DNA from: Theristus sp. LFF4_11
Lineage: Eukaryota; Nematoda; Chromadorea; Monhysterida; Xyalidae
Reading direction: 5' to 3'
DNA: 64,000 nucleotides
NCBI GenBank assembly: GCA_030248135.1
Contig: JASANC010005472.1
Location: 1 to 64,000 of the forward strand
This document shows, piece by piece, positions 62,709 through 64,000 of this stretch; within the stretch, counting starts at the first letter, position 1, and the number at the start of each line of letters is the position of its first letter. The translations under genes were made by a program, and so were the position numbers. The notes beneath the pieces are model-generated. The model was not told the origin of the DNA. It did not search any database and saw only the letters and a program-made list of their open reading frames with translations.

Positions 62709-63875
62709 ATGCAACAACAACAGCAGATGAGCATGTTGCTCAACAAAATGTTGAATCAGCAAAGTCAGTCGAGTGCGTGTAAAGGCCATGATGACAACAG
62801 CAAACAGGTGTGCAGTGACAGTGTCAGTGAGAGCAACAAAGCGTACATGATGTTGTTGTCTGAAAAATGGCAAAAGTTCGACCCAGCCAAAAATCACAAA
62901 TTCCGCACCTGGCTCAGCAGTCTGCAGACCAGACTGGAGCTATGGGACCCACCGCCAAAAATCGCGGTCGAGCACATTCGTATGTGTCTTTCCGACGACG
63001 CATTGTTTGCTTTCGATCAACAGCCACAAGGAGTGCGTGAAAATTCGGAGGAGTCCATCAAGTACCTTGAGTCCATCTACGGACCAAGAAATGAGGCAAT
63101 TACATCCGTCTACGAACTCGATACAGCAACGCGACAGGAAGGAGAATCTGTGCGCGCCTTCGGACTACGTCTGGAGAACTTGCTTCTAGCCACTGGGCAT
63201 AACTATCGCGGTTCGAATGGCAACTATATACCGTTTGTCGAAACGACGTTGATCAACAAGTTTGTGCAAGGATTGCTTGATCCGTTGTTGTCGAGCAAAG
63301 CAGAGGACCAGAAGTTCAAGGGTCTCAATTTCCGAGAAATTGTGGATAAAATCCAGGGAATCGAAGACTGCGAAAACTTCAAAAAGAAAAAGAACAGCCG
63401 TGACGACGATCGGCAGAAAAACAAAGACAACGGCAGCAAGCCGAATTACCAAAACACGAGCCGTGAAAACCACGAAACAAACTTCAACTACAAACCGCAA
63501 TTCAGCGACCAGTTTGGTCATAATCAGCAACATTACAATCAGATTGAGAACTACCAGTTCGCCAACAATCAAATCACTCCACAAATCAATAATCAGCAAC
63601 AGCAAACCACGCAATACATCGGTCGATGTTCCCGCATTCGACACGACACGCGACAGCAAAATCATCAACAGCAAAACTATTCACCAAAATTCGCAAGATT
63701 CCGAAATTGGCATCCGCAGTTTAGAATGTCAGACGCAGAAAAGCAGTTGATTGCGAGAGTCTACCGACGAAACAAACCGGCCAAGTATCCTCGAACAGCG
63801 ACAAACGACGTCGGCAAAGCTGAGGAGGACGACTACGACCACGACCCGCGTGATGAAGGAGGCGTCGACGAATAG
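62709..63875 (+). CDS. Retrotransposon Gag-like protein
   Basis: The first ATG in the frame is at 62709 (MQQQQQMSMLLNKML), so 388 residues; the frame is open from 62649. A Gln-rich start is followed by a retrotransposon-gag-type domain (KWQKFDPAKNHKFRTWLSSL, YLESIYGPRNEAITSVYELD, ESVRAFGLRLENLLLATG, NKFVQGLLDPLLSSKAED), then a Lys/Asp-rich and a Gln/Asn-rich C-terminus. No CCHC zinc knuckle is seen, unlike many gypsy-type Gags. It would form the particle that packages the element RNA. Pol is not in the window. Confidence 0.82.
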   Translation: MQQQQQMSMLLNKMLNQQSQSSACKGHDDNSKQVCSDSVSESNKAYMMLLSEKWQKFDPAKNHKFRTWLSSLQTRLELWDPPPKIAVEHIRMCLSDDALFAFDQQPQGVRENSEESIKYLESIYGPRNEAITSVYELDTATRQEGESVRAFGLRLENLLLATGHNYRGSNGNYIPFVETTLINKFVQGLLDPLLSSKAEDQKFKGLNFREIVDKIQGIEDCENFKKKKNSRDDDRQKNKDNGSKPNYQNTSRENHETNFNYKPQFSDQFGHNQQHYNQIENYQFANNQITPQINNQQQQTTQYIGRCSRIRHDTRQQNHQQQNYSPKFARFRNWHPQFRMSDAEKQLIARVYRRNKPAKYPRTATNDVGKAEEDDYDHDPRDEGGVDE

Positions 63876-64000
63876 TAATGATGCGCGTGATGAAACGAAC
63901 CGGTTGAAACGAAACGAAAAGAAAACACACGGAAATTTTCTAAAAAAACAAATCAAATCAACAAATCTTCCAATCAATCAACAAAACAATCAATCAACAA

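Larger units (their letters stand above)
62490..64000 (+). mobile_element. LTR retrotransposon, 5' end (LTR, primer-binding site, gag)
   Basis: A probable 5' LTR ends just before 62638; a TATA-like GGCTATATAAGC at 62521 could be its promoter. The primer-binding site begins TGGCGCCCAACGTGGGGC at 62638, complementary to the 3' end of tRNA-Lys. A gag-type frame follows. Pol and the 3' LTR lie beyond the window, so completeness cannot be judged. The LTR start near 62490 is approximate. Confidence 0.8.

Overview
The window is nuclear DNA of an animal, most likely a small-genome invertebrate. Genes are split by short GT-AG introns (plus a few likely GC-AG introns), and the families present are metazoan: mitochondrial methylmalonyl-CoA mutase, DNAJC1, a TRAF adaptor with RING finger, p32/C1QBP, TMX2, a rhodopsin-like neuropeptide receptor and two aldo-keto reductases. 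A chitin-binding (CBM14) protein and a secreted ShKT/PAN protein point towards an ecdysozoan, perhaps a nematode; the sequence alone does not fix the phylum.

Layout. 1-2.2 kb: 5' part of a methylmalonyl-CoA mutase gene (minus). 4.2-6.85 kb: an unrecognised multi-exon gene (minus). 7.75-8.77 kb: small secreted CBM14 protein (plus). 9.1-12.6 kb: DNAJC1 (minus). 14.9-18.7 kb: a two-exon gene of unknown family (minus) whose 3.4-kb intron is a stack of nested transposons. 18.7-27.8 kb: a transposon and satellite block with interrupted palindromes, hAT-like and mariner-like elements, G-tract elements, a 149-bp satellite and a long-TIR element. 28.6-30.1 kb: secreted ShKT-PAN-ShKT protein (plus). 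31.6-34.6 kb: GnRH/AKH-like receptor (plus). 36.8-41.4 kb: TRAF protein (minus). 42.6-44.65 kb: p32/C1QBP (minus). 44.8-47.3 kb: 5'-truncated non-LTR retrotransposon with intact reverse transcriptase. 49.0-51.0 kb: TMX2 (plus). 51.3-57.6 kb: a 1,875-residue secreted, disordered protein with a C-terminal thrombospondin-like repeat and a 5.2-kb exon (minus). 58.3-59.7 and 60.4-62.5 kb: tandem aldo-keto reductase genes (minus), the second with its first exon outside the window. 62.5-64 kb: start of an LTR retrotransposon (plus).

The genes are unrelated housekeeping, signalling and extracellular genes; only the two reductases look like a tandem duplication. Exon models for eight genes (mutase, CBM14, 137-aa protein, ShKT/PAN, receptor, TRAF, p32, TMX2) and the giant secreted protein were checked codon phase by codon phase and join without stops.

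The most interesting signals are: (1) an LTR element whose tRNA-Lys primer-binding region appears to extend over about 50 nt, as far as the anticodon arm; (2) a MITE family with five copies here, all inside introns and making up 31-72% of them; (3) probable GC-AG introns that share the donor GCACGT; (4) several precisely bounded hAT-like elements with 8-bp target duplications nested in one another; (5) the giant repeat-bearing secreted protein.
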